Shown here: one piece after another, positions 1 through 9,481 of the stretch
How the letters are laid out: the number at the start of each line of letters is the position of its first letter
Position numbering within the stretch: the first letter of the stretch is position 1
DNA from: Emmonsiellopsis sp. PD_33
Lineage: Eukaryota; Ascomycota; Eurotiomycetes; Onygenales; Ajellomycetaceae
DNA: 64,000 nucleotides
Direction of reading: 5' to 3'
Assembly: GCA_032988165.1 (NCBI GenBank)
Contig: JANTQF010000019.1
Span: 62,001-126,000 of the forward strand
Translations under genes and position numbers: made by a program
Notes under the pieces: generated by a model
The model's input: the letters and a program-made list of their open reading frames with translations, nothing else
Told to the model about the DNA's origin: nothing
The model's database searches: none

Positions 1-674
1 AAGTCAGTAGGTGTTGGAAGGGAAGCAAGCTCACTATATTGCCTATGACATTTTGACTTCACCCATTGGCAGATGTTACAAGTGGAAATGTAGTCAGTAA
101 TATCCTTATCAAGTCCATACCAAAAGTACTTGAGTTGGATAGTCTCTTTGGACTGTTTTACCTCAAAGTGACCCCCCTGCAGGTCATCATGATTGAGGTG
201 GATAATCTCTTCTGTTAAAGTCTTCAGTTGAGGAATATAGGCACAGCCATTGAATCAGAGCAGGCTGTCATCAGAGATGGTCCAGAAAGGAGTGCTACTG
301 CTCTGAACTATACTAGAGATATCCTTCTTCTTATTGCAGGTGAACTCATCAGAGTCTTGGGCCTTTAACAAGAGAGAAAGAAAGGATTCTGACATGTCTG
401 TGTATGCTATCTCAGGAGCTAAGGCTGCAGAGGCTAATAGCCTAGACATACTAAAGGCCAACAGGCATCCCTGTGGCTCCAATGTGCTAGATATAGAATC
501 CCTAATGTCTGACATGCTGGAAGTGTGTACTGGGGTTGCTAACAAATAATCCAGTGAGCAGGAATCATGTGCTGGGGCTGCCAGCAGTTCCAGTGTGAGC
601 TTTGAGGCAAATTGTACCTGTATGAGGCAGGAAGTGGAGCAATTTGTGTTAATTTTAGAGGATGATGGAGTGCT

Positions 675-1250
675 TTACTCCATGTCATGAGCCTGAACAG
701 TGATTACTAGGGCACAAATGTCAGGGGAATCTATTTCCCAGCCCTGTCCAACTCCATAGTGTAGTTTTTGTTGCAGGGTAGATAGCATTACCTCACTATG
801 GTAGGATTCAGCATAATTAGTGTGGCAACTGAGCCCATTGGTGGGGTTTTTCTTCCCCAGGTGGTGATGCAGAATGAAATTATAGGCACTGAGGCCTTCT
901 GCCCATCTAGCCTGACATCTATTCAATGCTTTAGTTGTCATAAAGTACTGAAGGTTGGCATGGTCAGAAAAGACTTGAATTGGATACTTACTTCCTTCCA
1001 AGTAGTGCCTCCAATTCTTGAAGCATGCAACTATAGATAGAAGTTCTTTGTCATGAGTGTCATAGCATGTTTCTGCATCAATTAGTTTGCAAGACTAATA
1101 TGCAACAGGGTGCTAGAGGCCATCATTCTGAAGCTAGTTAAGGATAGCCACTATTACATATGTTGAAGCATCCAGGTCAATTGAAATCTAACACTCCAGG
1201 TTGAAGTGGGCAAGTAACAGAGCTGAGATAAAGTAATTTTTGAGCTCTTG
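675..1250 (-). pseudogene. RNase H fragment of gypsy remnant
   Basis: The frame 1001-675 includes PIQVFSDHANLQYFMTTKAL and RWAEGLSAYNF, the well-known C-terminal part of gypsy RNase H (the DH-NL-YF and R-W-L motifs). The upstream half lies at about 1250-1001 with stop codons. It is followed by a linker frame (545-255) leading to the integrase zinc-binding region. Confidence 0.8.
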
Positions 1251-1399
1251 AAAAGCCTGAGTGGCTTCCTCTGTCCAAATGAATGGCACTCTCTGTTCCC
1301 CTTTCTTAGGGCCTTTCATTAAGTCAAATAAAGGCCCTGCAATTCCAGAATAACCATGGATGAAACATCAATAGAAGTTAGCAAATCCTAAGAAGGATT

Positions 1400-2246
1400 G
1401 AACATCCTTAATGCTTGCTGGGAGAGGCCATCCAAGGATTGTTTCCACACAGTCAGGTTCCATTTCAATGCCCAAGGGTCCAACAATGAACCCCAGAAAG
1501 GAGACTTTTTTCATGTTAAAGTCACATTTTGAAAGCTTGACATAGAGACTTGCACAGTTAAGACAGTCAAAAACCTTTTAGACATGCCACTTATACTCCT
1601 CCAGAGAATTGAAATAGATGAGGATGTCATCTAGATAAACCACACAGCAATCATCAAGGAGATCTACTAAAGCCTGGTTGATATAGGCCTGAAATGTGGC
1701 AGGAGCATTGGCTAAGCCAAAAGAAACAACATTATACTCAAAGTGCCTGTATCAGGTCCAGAAAGTGGATTTCCAGTGGTCTTCAGGCCAGATTTGGATC
1801 CAGTGATAGGCATCCCAGAGGTCTAGTTTGATATAGACCTGGGCTCCTCCAAGTCTGTTCAGGAGCTCACTAATTAAGGGTAAGAGGTACCAGTTCTTAA
1901 TAGTGAGTTTGTTGAGTCCTCTGTAGTCAACACAAAGGCATAGGCCTCCATTCTTTTTTAGAACAAAGAGAATTGGAGCACCTACTGAACTAGTAGAAGG
2001 AGAGATCCAACCTTTATCTAGAGCAGTATCTAGATATTCATAAAGAGTCTGGAGCTCTATAGCAGAAAGATTATAGATCAGCATGAAGGATGACCTGGTT
2101 CTGTCTTTAAGGATGATCTCATACTCTGTGTCTGAATGTCTTAGGGCATGAAATGCTTCCACCTCATCAAAAAGGTGGGCATATGGTTTCAAATAATTAG
2201 GATAAAGGGGCAAATTGCTCCCTGACACCATAGAAGTGTGGGGCAA
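1400..2246 (-). pseudogene. Reverse transcriptase fragment of gypsy remnant
   Basis: The frame 2246-1752 carries the fingers/palm block (VGAPILFVLKKNGGL, CVDYRGLNKLTIKN, YIKLDLWDAY). After a frame break it continues to the catalytic YLDD box encoded at 1626-1637, and to the thumb. Several invariant Arg positions read Trp (DLWDAYHW where families have Arg), as CGG to TGG changes would give. The enzyme is dead because of these stops and shifts. Confidence 0.85.
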
Positions 2247-2525
2247 ATTGCACTCTCAGGCCTCAGCAGATGGTGTGTTTTCCTCCAATCCACATAAGGA
2301 GTGACATCATTTGATAACCACATTAAGTGTAATGGCTTCTTCCTGAGGAGTCAGGGCTTCTGGCTTAACACTAGGGATGATGACCATGCAGAGGTATACT
2401 GTAGCATCAGCTAGGAGTTTATTGGTAGCATCTTCCATGGATAGGTTAAGGTTCTCAGGGCTGGTAGCAGTTCAAAGGATGAACTCTCCTTCTTACCAGT
2501 CAATAAGAGGGTTAATAGCCTTTAA

Positions 2526-2864
2526 TTAAGGGAATCCTAGGATCATATCATACCCAACCAGCTTAACTGAATGAAAGTGGTAGGTATCCTCAAGGCTGAC
2601 CTCTTTGGCATCTGTCATTTTAACAGCCAGGTCAAATTGGGTGAAAGAATGGGTCTTATAGCCCTCAAAACCTTGGATGGTCTTTAGGTGGCAGCTAGTG
2701 AGCTCCACCTGATTACTCTTGGCCCAGAAATCATCCACAAAATTGGACTCTGTGCCAGAGTCAACCAGGGCTATAACTGGCTTGTGCCCAGAAGGTGTCT
2801 GGATCCATACTGTTATAACAAATGAAAGGTGATTGAACTGCATTAAATCTTTGTCAGTAATCAT
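2526..2864 (-). pseudogene. Retropepsin (aspartic protease) fragment of gypsy remnant
   Basis: This 112-codon frame holds VIALVDSGTESNFVDD, matching the D-[ST]-G active-site loop of retroviral-type proteases; the Asp codon is near 2759. A hydrophobic ending (VGYDMILGFP) matches the second conserved strand of the family (normally a LG-W/M-P type end). It lies between gag and RT as expected. It is not an open gene by itself. Confidence 0.75.
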
Positions 2865-2899
2865 AGCAGCCCTAATGGCATGCCTCAGTTGTTTTTTGA

Positions 2900-4114
2900 C
2901 CTCTTGCTGAAGTGAGCACCCATGTTGGACTTCTAGTGTTTGGAAGGATTCTTATCCTTAGAGTCCTTATCCTTATCCTTATCCTTATCTGAAGAACTGG
3001 GCTTGTTTAATCAGCAATCAGCAGTGTTATGAGTGTCAACCCAATGATTTTCACACCACATGGAGGTGGTATTACCAGTGGACTTGCACTTCCAGAAGTC
3101 CTTTTTTGAAGTACTCTTCCTGGGTTTCCAATCCTTAGGAGGATTGGAGTCATTTGCTCCTCAGCCTTGCCCAGCATCACAGTTGGCATTCTTAATCAGG
3201 GGTCAGCCTGGAATGTGGCCTTTAGCAGTGCTTAATCAGTGAATAAGTTGTTTAAAAGCTAGGCCTTCCAGCCAGTTCAGAAATCAGTCAAACTCCTTGT
3301 GAATGGATTTGAGAATAGCATTATAGAAGTGGATCTTCCACTGGTATTCTATGTATCTCTCTAAGAGTCTAGACTCAGCCCTTAGGAAGATAGTGGAAAA
3401 TTCATGGACAGACTGGTTGTCCTTTTGTTGAAGCTAGAGGTACTCAACCTCAGAGTTGAGTTGAAGCTTCAAGGGATTCTGGATCTGATGAATTAACCAA
3501 TTATAAAATTGTTGCCAGATAGGGCACTGGCAGAGGGTAGGTAGATAAAGCTGCCACTTTTGTTGAAGCTTTGTGTCAAAGTGGGTAGCAGCTTTAAGGA
3601 TTTTTCAGAGGTCAGAGTTGAAGTATACTTACTGATGGGCATAAAAAGCAACTGATTCAGCACTAAAAGCATCCAGTTCACTCTAGTTTGCATTGCCAAA
3701 CTTTTTGTCTCATTTTCAAGTAGGGGTGTTGGCAGTGCCAGCAGCTTCATTGTGTATCCAATCAGGTAAAGTAGGGATATAGGAGAAGCCTTGAGGGAGG
3801 TCATAGTTAAAAGCAGGAGGATTACCACCAAAAGGAGGGTTAACTGGTAGCATAGAAGGGTGAATAGGAGGCCAAGTAGCAGAGGTCTCTTGGGTAAGAC
3901 ATTCAATCTCAGCTTAAAGGTCTTGCTGCCTTTTCTGCCTTTGCAAAAGAAGTAGCTGAGTTTCCTGCTCCCATATAGTAGTATTGAGTTCATCATTGCC
4001 ACTGGAAAGAGGAGGGATAGGCCCAGAGCTTGGTTCAGGGCCTAAAGGAGAGTTTTCCAGTGAAGTTGTAGGGGTGTGCTGATGGGAGCAGGAGTTGCCA
4101 GTATTAGATGCCAT
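2900..4114 (-). pseudogene. gag-like region of gypsy remnant
   Basis: The first frame (4114-3914) starts MASNTGNSCSH and is Ser/Pro/Thr rich, then continues after a frame change through about 3493 with the look of a fungal gypsy gag. Near 3015-3060 there is a degenerate zinc-knuckle-like stretch (WCENHWVDTHNTADC), followed by an in-frame stop and a Lys-Asp repeat made by a CCTTAT array. No intact gag can be read. Confidence 0.6.
2965..2988. repeat. CCTTAT hexamer array in gag
   Basis: Four perfect tandem copies of CCTTAT lie here, with a diverged copy just upstream (2951-2960). On the minus strand the array encodes alternating Asp-Lys, extending a charged tail of gag. It is a simple in-frame microsatellite. 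Confidence 0.9.
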
Positions 4115-4870
4115 ATCTAATCCTTAATGGAATGCTCTCAGTGGGAAGCAATCAGAAACTATGAGGACAGCAGGCTGGTCAGGGATAAGCCATCTAATAA
4201 GCACTGTGTTAAGATCTTAGCTATGAATCAGTAAGGCTAGCAGGGGTGAGAGCAGCTAAGCAGAGGCCAGGACTTATCCAGGCTCTAGCTATTATGTCAA
4301 TATGGGGCAATTAGCTCCAGGCAATAATGATATGCAGAGGTAATAGCTTCAAAGGATAACTAGATGTGGAGGTAATAGCTCCAGCAAGGCACTATAGATG
4401 GAGGTAATTGTACCATGTGAGAGGAAGAATAGAGTGGTTTACTAGAGCAAGAAAAAAGTATGTCTTCAGAAGAATCATAGCTGATTACTGACCTCCATGA
4501 GAATAGGGGGAAGCAAGATAGTTATATACAGAGCAGGGTGAACATAATAGGGAAAGAATCTGCCTTCTTAGAGTGACATAGTTTCATGCCATGTCATCAT
4601 CAATAGAGAACAATAGCAATGAATAGGATATGCATGGGAAAGCATGTAGAAATGAGAAGAAGGGAGTATGATAACCACTAAAAGTTATTCCCAGCCCATC
4701 CTATGACATAGGTATGATTATTGATAGAATAGTCTTGTGATGTGGTGGCTATCAAGCAGTGAAGGTATTGAGCAGGTGGCTAGCTGAATCTCATATAGAT
4801 ATGGGCATGACATAGCAGTCTGGGCAATCCAGGCTGTCCAGCATGACATAAATATAGCACTCCAACCTTT
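4115..4870. other. Gene-free junction between two retroelement remnants
   Basis: No coding frame of either element is recognisable here. It should contain the gypsy leader/LTR and the upstream part of the copia copy. Composition is AT-leaning and free of CpG like the flanks. Apart from the short repeats near 4305-4414 I see no defined structure. Confidence 0.5.
4305..4414. repeat. Degenerate short repeats upstream of gypsy gag
   Basis: Units related to GAGGTAATAGCTCCAG occur at 4334-4348, 4365-4380 and 4398-4412. A weaker relative (GCAATTAGCTCCAGGCA) lies near 4306. Spacing is about 30-36 bases. The region is upstream of the gag start on the minus strand, where an LTR or leader would lie, so these may be LTR enhancer-type repeats (inference). 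No LTR ends could be defined. Confidence 0.6.
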
Positions 4871-4874
4871 AAAG

Positions 4875-5362
4875 ACACCAGCCTGGCATTTCATATCTAT
4901 ATGGATGCTGCATTTGCAGATGATATAACTACCCATCAGAGCATATAAAGTATGATATTCACCCTTTTCAGAGGTGCAATTAATTGGAAGTTCACCAAAC
5001 AACAGACTGTAAGTACATCTTCCACTGAGTCAGAACTTTTAGCCCTATCTGTCACTGCAAGAGAGGCCTACTGGTGGAGACATCTCTTTAAATAAATTGA
5101 TTTTGATTCAGAATGCACATTGATTATATAGAATAACAACACCCAGGCAATATACCTCCTCAAGGAAAAAGCTCCCTAGGTCCTTACAAAACTCTGCTAT
5201 ATCAACATTTATGGTCACTGGCTCCATCAAGAAGTCCAACAAGGCCAAGTATCTATTAAATGAATAGATATGAAAAAGATGCCAGTAAATGGCTTCATCA
5301 AATCCCTCCCTCATGTTGCTCACAAGGAATTCTGCTGTCTCATTAATCTCATTGATATAAGT
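4875..5362 (+). mobile_element. Ty1/copia-type RNase H C-terminal remnant
   Basis: On the plus strand, with several stops and shifts, the sequence reads YMDAAFADDITT, then INWKFTKQQTV, TSSTESELLALS and AYWWRHLFK. A C-terminal block follows, with INIYGHWLHQEVQ and a MPVNGF-(I/L)-K-L-P motif. This is the copia pol RNase H order (D-A-x-A-D; SSTE-E; D/N-H-W-x-R/H-E; P-A-D-G-x-T-K). Only the pol 3' end survives and no upstream RT was seen. Orientation is opposite to the gypsy remnant, so two unrelated elements lie side by side or nested. Confidence 0.8.
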
Positions 5363-5365
5363 ATA

Positions 5366-5462
5366 AAATTAAGGTAGTTCTTTGCCATCAAATTACCTCC
5401 ACTCCACCCTATGATACACCAAATTGAGGTAGTTCTTTGCCATCAAATTACCTCCACTCCAC
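5366..5462. repeat. Two 42-bp direct repeats, 55-bp period
   Basis: Positions 5366-5407 and 5421-5462 are identical over 42 bases except one A/G difference at the sixth base. The unit contains ATTACCTC, the reverse complement of the GAGGTAAT core of the repeats near 4334-4412. It sits between the copia pol end and a purine-rich tract (TGAGGGGG). Confidence 0.93.
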
Positions 5463-5473
5463 TCAGAAATCCA

Positions 5474-5779
5474 CTGAGGGGGTATGTGAGAAGCAGTACA
5501 GTACATGCCCCAAGCACCTGCAGAGCAGATCCTCTATTTTTCAGTCATTCAGTTCTGCATTAATGGTCTTTTCATTGTTTCCTTCTCAATAGTGATAATA
5601 ACTGATTGTCCCTATTGTTTTCTACACCTATTTTGTATGGTATCTTAGATTTTCATTATCTCAGGCAATCATGTGTCAGTAGCTATAAATAGTGGCAAAA
5701 TCTGCTAACTTAGACAAAGGAATAAATCATCTTTCTCCTCATGGATATCTCTAACTACGTTCAACCCTCTTATATTTCA
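5474..5779 (+). repeat. Possible polypurine tract and LTR of copia remnant
   Basis: A purine tract (TGAGGGGG, from about 5474) follows the copia pol end, where a plus-strand primer would lie. The next bases TGTGAG (5485) could start a 3' LTR. A CA at 5778-5779 is a possible end, close to where CpG dinucleotides reappear. No second LTR copy is in the window, so the ends are guesses. Confidence 0.3.
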
Positions 5780-7446
5780 AGATATCATGAAACAAAGTCA
5801 AATATAGATAGATAGCTCAACCTTCCTCCGCCACCACCAAATCCCCAGAAAATAATGACGCGAGCTATGGCCAAGCTTGGATCCGATATCTATATAAACC
5901 TTACGTGAAGCTTGGGATGCTGCGCCCATCCGCCCAGAAGGAGAACGAGGAGCGGGAGCCTGCTCCAGAACAACCAGGTTTTCACCAACCACTTCCAAAT
6001 GATGCGGGTAAAGTTACTTTCGTTCCTCTCTGTCCACATTAATTAATGAGGATACTTGCATCGGAACTGACTATAGGTCTACGACTCCGCCCTGCACCTC
6101 GTTTTGTTCAGCTTGTATGACATTGCAGGACTAGAATCCTGGTTCTTGGAACTCACCCAGGTGGGATGAATAGTATCTAATCAAGGAATTGATACGTGAG
6201 AGAGGCTTTCAGTCATAACAATATTCGCATGATTTCTTAGAAAGGCGGCTCCAAATATGCAGATATGAATGTAGCCCAGAACCGAAAACCTACCCCAAAA
6301 ACGGGAATCTCAAAGCAAAGCATTGCCATATAGAGTATCATATACATTAACTGCGAGACCACAAGTCCTACCTTGCCTAGATCATTCATCATTCGCATTG
6401 AAAATATCAACCCAGCCGCAATACCCATTTTCCCCCCATCCACGCCAGCATAGATAGCAGTGCCACTTCTACATGATCACTACTTTAGTGCCCAAGTTCT
6501 CCAAAAGCTGATATACAATCAACAAGCCAGGTTAAAAATAGATTCCGTACGTATAAGAAATACAGGGTATGAAGAGACTGTTTTCCCCGGACAGTGTATA
6601 ATAACCCCATGGAATATCAATGAATTTGCAACCAGCTCATGACCACCTGCTTGTTGGACAGATACAAAATAACAAGGAGAAAGAAATATAGATCGGTATA
6701 GGTTTAATCAAATGCATCTCTAAGTCTAGATAGATCTATAGATTGATTGATTACACTGAACGACCTGACTAGCAAACAGGTCAGCTAGCTAGCCCGCAGG
6801 ATGATATTCAGAGCAACAATCGATCCTCGAGTTTGGCGCCGCGTCGCCTCAAATACGAGTAAGGGAATTTAATTGTACCACCTCCCCTTTGACAGCTAGT
6901 GGGTATATGTCAGCATTCTGTCCATTCCTTTGTCCAGACAATAGATTCATGTTTCACATCTGAGGTCGTAGGCCATGATTAGTTTGTTAGAAGTTAGTCG
7001 TTTCATTTAAAGCATGTAAAGCATCAGGACGACACATCGCGTAAGCTAAAACAATATAGCGAGGGATAAGTATGTCGTAGTAGTTCCAACCGTTAAGACC
7101 GCCAAATTCAATAAATAATCGATCAATTACTTCAACGACAAAAACTCCCCTGAAGAGTTCAATACCTTACCCTACCTACTAGTTCAAATGAAAAGTAAAT
7201 ATAAGCCGAAATAGGGAAAAACAGCATAAGTAGATACATCACAAAAACAAACCGCGTCCACCTACCTGAAGACTCACCTACTGCACTCCACATCATCGAT
7301 TCCTCACTGGTGAGGGCCGAGAGATGTAGGGTCTATCGATTATACAGGCTTGCCGCCTTACGGACAAGAGCCCTACCACAGCAGCAGAAAGCAATATAAG
7401 CATGAAATATAGGTAGCACAGGAGACATACCAAACGTCCATCCATC
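5780..7446. other. Gene-poor stretch after the repeat block
   Basis: About 1.7 kb lies between the repeat block and the end of the F-box gene. CpG content is normal again. Short open frames (minus strand 6443-6237 and 5998-5798) have no recognisable domain and no convincing splice partner, so I do not call genes. It includes the 3' flank of the F-box gene. Confidence 0.6.
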
Positions 7447-8994
7447 CTAGCACCAGGGCATATCATACGATTTATCGATATCACACCGAACGCGGCCGAA
7501 ACCCTTTAGAACCTGATTATCCTTAGTCAGGATATAGGTTCCAAATCGGCGATCCCAATATTTTGGCACGGGAGCAAAAGGGTTGGCAGCCGTCCCTTCA
7601 AAAAACCGCCCCAATTCGTCTTGAAGAACTATAATTTTGGATCCGTGCTCTTTTACTTGCAGTTCCACGGTGAACTTCGGCATTGTGTGAGGGTGGGAAG
7701 TCCATCCAAGCGTCGATCCGAGAATGGGCAGGGCTTGTTCCCACGGGATTTCGGGGAAAAAGACGAGGCTAAGCTTGAGAGACAAAAGTGGTGTAGGGAG
7801 GGCGGATAGGAATTGTATTAGGTCGTCAAGGCGGAGCGGGAAACGGCGAAGCGAAAAGGAGCGCAAGTTTGACCAGCATCCCGCAGGCAGTGAATCCATT
7901 AAACGCACTGTTTTGCCAATATGACAAATAGTAGCCTGCCAACTACTGCTCAATGTAAAATGTTCGAGCTGATCTAAGCACGAAAGGTTGGCTTTGAGGG
8001 GGCCGTGGTTCAAAATATGGGACCAGTACGAATTCGAAATATGTCTGCTTCGGTAGAGGTCCAAATGAGTTCTGTTTCGGTGGAAGTTCCTGTTTGACTG
8101 GAATAAGTGCAGGGTGTATTCCAATGTCGTCAACGGATGTCTTTGGATAAAAGTGCTGAAATCGTCGTTTGGAGGGCTAAGTATATCGAAATTGTCATAT
8201 ATACATACACCCTGGCCTGTAGGATCCACAACAAATTCCGAAATGAGGCGGGTTGATTTGCAAAGCTCTCGAATCGCAGCATGATATCCTCGTGAAACAG
8301 GGGTATCATGAGCATAGTGCGGGCATCTCTTGTACCGAGATGGAACTTCCAAACAGTAGTGGGGCCAAGCATCGCGTAGCCAGGAGGGTAAGGAGCGAAT
8401 GAGCGGTGTGAGGAACCTATGAGGCTGGCCATCTGGCCTATACCAGTGACCAGCGATGGTGACACGGCGAAGATGCGGAAAGGCTGTGAGGGCAAACCTG
8501 AACGTTTCGACATCCTCATAGGACTCAAGGATTGAGTGTTGTTCATCGCGTAGTCGTATTAGAAGCCAGAGTCCCCGATCCCACCTCATGAGGCGGTCAT
8601 AAACCGTCATCAAGTAATCATGGCGGAGATAATCCTGTTGCTCCATAGATGTCGCGGCGCTGGCGACAAGATTATCCAAAAGTGGCTGTGCAGAATTCAA
8701 TATCATGGCCTGTCTTTGGACATACTCTGCGCTCTCTAGCTTAGGCACTTCCAGTCGAGTGTCGTCCCAGACAATCTCTTTGATTTGGCGGCTATAAACC
8801 GGATGTGCCGCGATTGATCGCAGCGTATCAAGATCCTTCCTAAAGGAAGATAGGAACACCCGATCCAGTTTGAGGGGGGTGACGATGTAGAGAAACCTGG
8901 ATGTTAAGCGGATGTTCTTGATGTCGCTGTTCGGGAGGTTGTCGAAAATCGCGTACAGGAGCTCGTTCGATAGACTTGTAAAGAAGCTAGCCAT
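7447..8994 (-). CDS. F-box domain protein
   Basis: This is a single-exon gene of 515 residues. The N terminus (residues about 5-45) is an F-box: LSNELLYAIFDNLP, then DIKNIRLTSRFL, which binds Skp1 and makes the protein a likely substrate adaptor of an SCF ubiquitin ligase. The rest has scattered Leu/Arg-rich segments (RSFSLRRFPLRLDDL, LLSLKLSLVFFPEIP) like the degenerate leucine-rich regions of fungal F-box proteins of this size, but no named repeat is clear. The start was chosen because the F-box begins right after the first Met and the upstream bases are not open. The substrate is unknown. Large fungal families share this architecture, so no specific name is given. Confidence 0.85.
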   Translation of the reverse strand: MASFFTSLSNELLYAIFDNLPNSDIKNIRLTSRFLYIVTPLKLDRVFLSSFRKDLDTLRSIAAHPVYSRQIKEIVWDDTRLEVPKLESAEYVQRQAMILNSAQPLLDNLVASAATSMEQQDYLRHDYLMTVYDRLMRWDRGLWLLIRLRDEQHSILESYEDVETFRFALTAFPHLRRVTIAGHWYRPDGQPHRFLTPLIRSLPSWLRDAWPHYCLEVPSRYKRCPHYAHDTPVSRGYHAAIRELCKSTRLISEFVVDPTGQGVCIYDNFDILSPPNDDFSTFIQRHPLTTLEYTLHLFQSNRNFHRNRTHLDLYRSRHISNSYWSHILNHGPLKANLSCLDQLEHFTLSSSWQATICHIGKTVRLMDSLPAGCWSNLRSFSLRRFPLRLDDLIQFLSALPTPLLSLKLSLVFFPEIPWEQALPILGSTLGWTSHPHTMPKFTVELQVKEHGSKIIVLQDELGRFFEGTAANPFAPVPKYWDRRFGTYILTKDNQVLKGFGRVRCDIDKSYDMPWC

Positions 8995-9481
8995 TTTGGG
9001 GGATACAAAAGGTATTTATGAATATGTAGTGGGGTATACTGTACCGTAGTAGCAATCACGGCGTTTGTCGACGATGTCATAAATGGTGAGATGAGGGTCG
9101 AGATGAAGAAATTGAATCAAAGCTGTCCGAAGATTGTGCGGGGAGCCTCATTGTTGCCTAAATTGGGGTGAGACAACCACGTGATATGGCTTGTTATTAG
9201 ATCGTGCCAGGGTGTCTTGCGAGGGGCAATCCTTGGGGATTGTGCAATGGACGGCGTAAAAAGCAGAATATATTCATGAAATTAGACATGGGGGAAAACC
9301 CTCAAAAGCCAAAGGCTAACTAACCTACCCTACCCCCCTCGCGATAAAAAAACAGAACAACGGCAAATGAGGTACAGAGTCAAAGTACATGGCTGAAGAG
9401 AGCTAAAAAAAAAAAATTCATATATTATCCCCACGGAGTTCAAGAAGGTCCCGTTGTATCATTCATTCTTCCTTGCTTCAC
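8995..9481. other. Intergenic: F-box promoter and SCC3 3' flank
   Basis: It holds the F-box gene promoter (its gene runs leftward) and the 3' end of SCC3. There is an A-rich run near 9405-9418 and nothing else that can be named. Confidence 0.6.

Larger units (their letters stand above)
1..4114 (-). mobile_element. Ty3/gypsy-type retrotransposon remnant, cut by left edge
   Basis: Reading the minus strand from 4114 toward 1, broken frames give gag, retropepsin, reverse transcriptase, RNase H and the start of integrase, the pol order of Ty3/gypsy elements. The integrase zinc-binding part (H..H..C..C, ending near STCNICQW) lies at about 60-230 and the rest of integrase is beyond the left edge. 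Frames are broken many times, so the copy is dead. Conserved Arg codons read as Trp in the RT core, and I saw no CpG anywhere in the element, both expected from C-to-T mutation of repeats. Type assignment rests on domain order and the RT and RNase H motifs; the exact clade is not determined. Confidence 0.88.

Noticed and set aside
6237..6443. Hydrophobic 68-codon frame between repeats and F-box gene
   Set aside because: Membrane-like composition but no conserved text, no splice partner and a weak context. Could be an old gene remnant, but I cannot support it.
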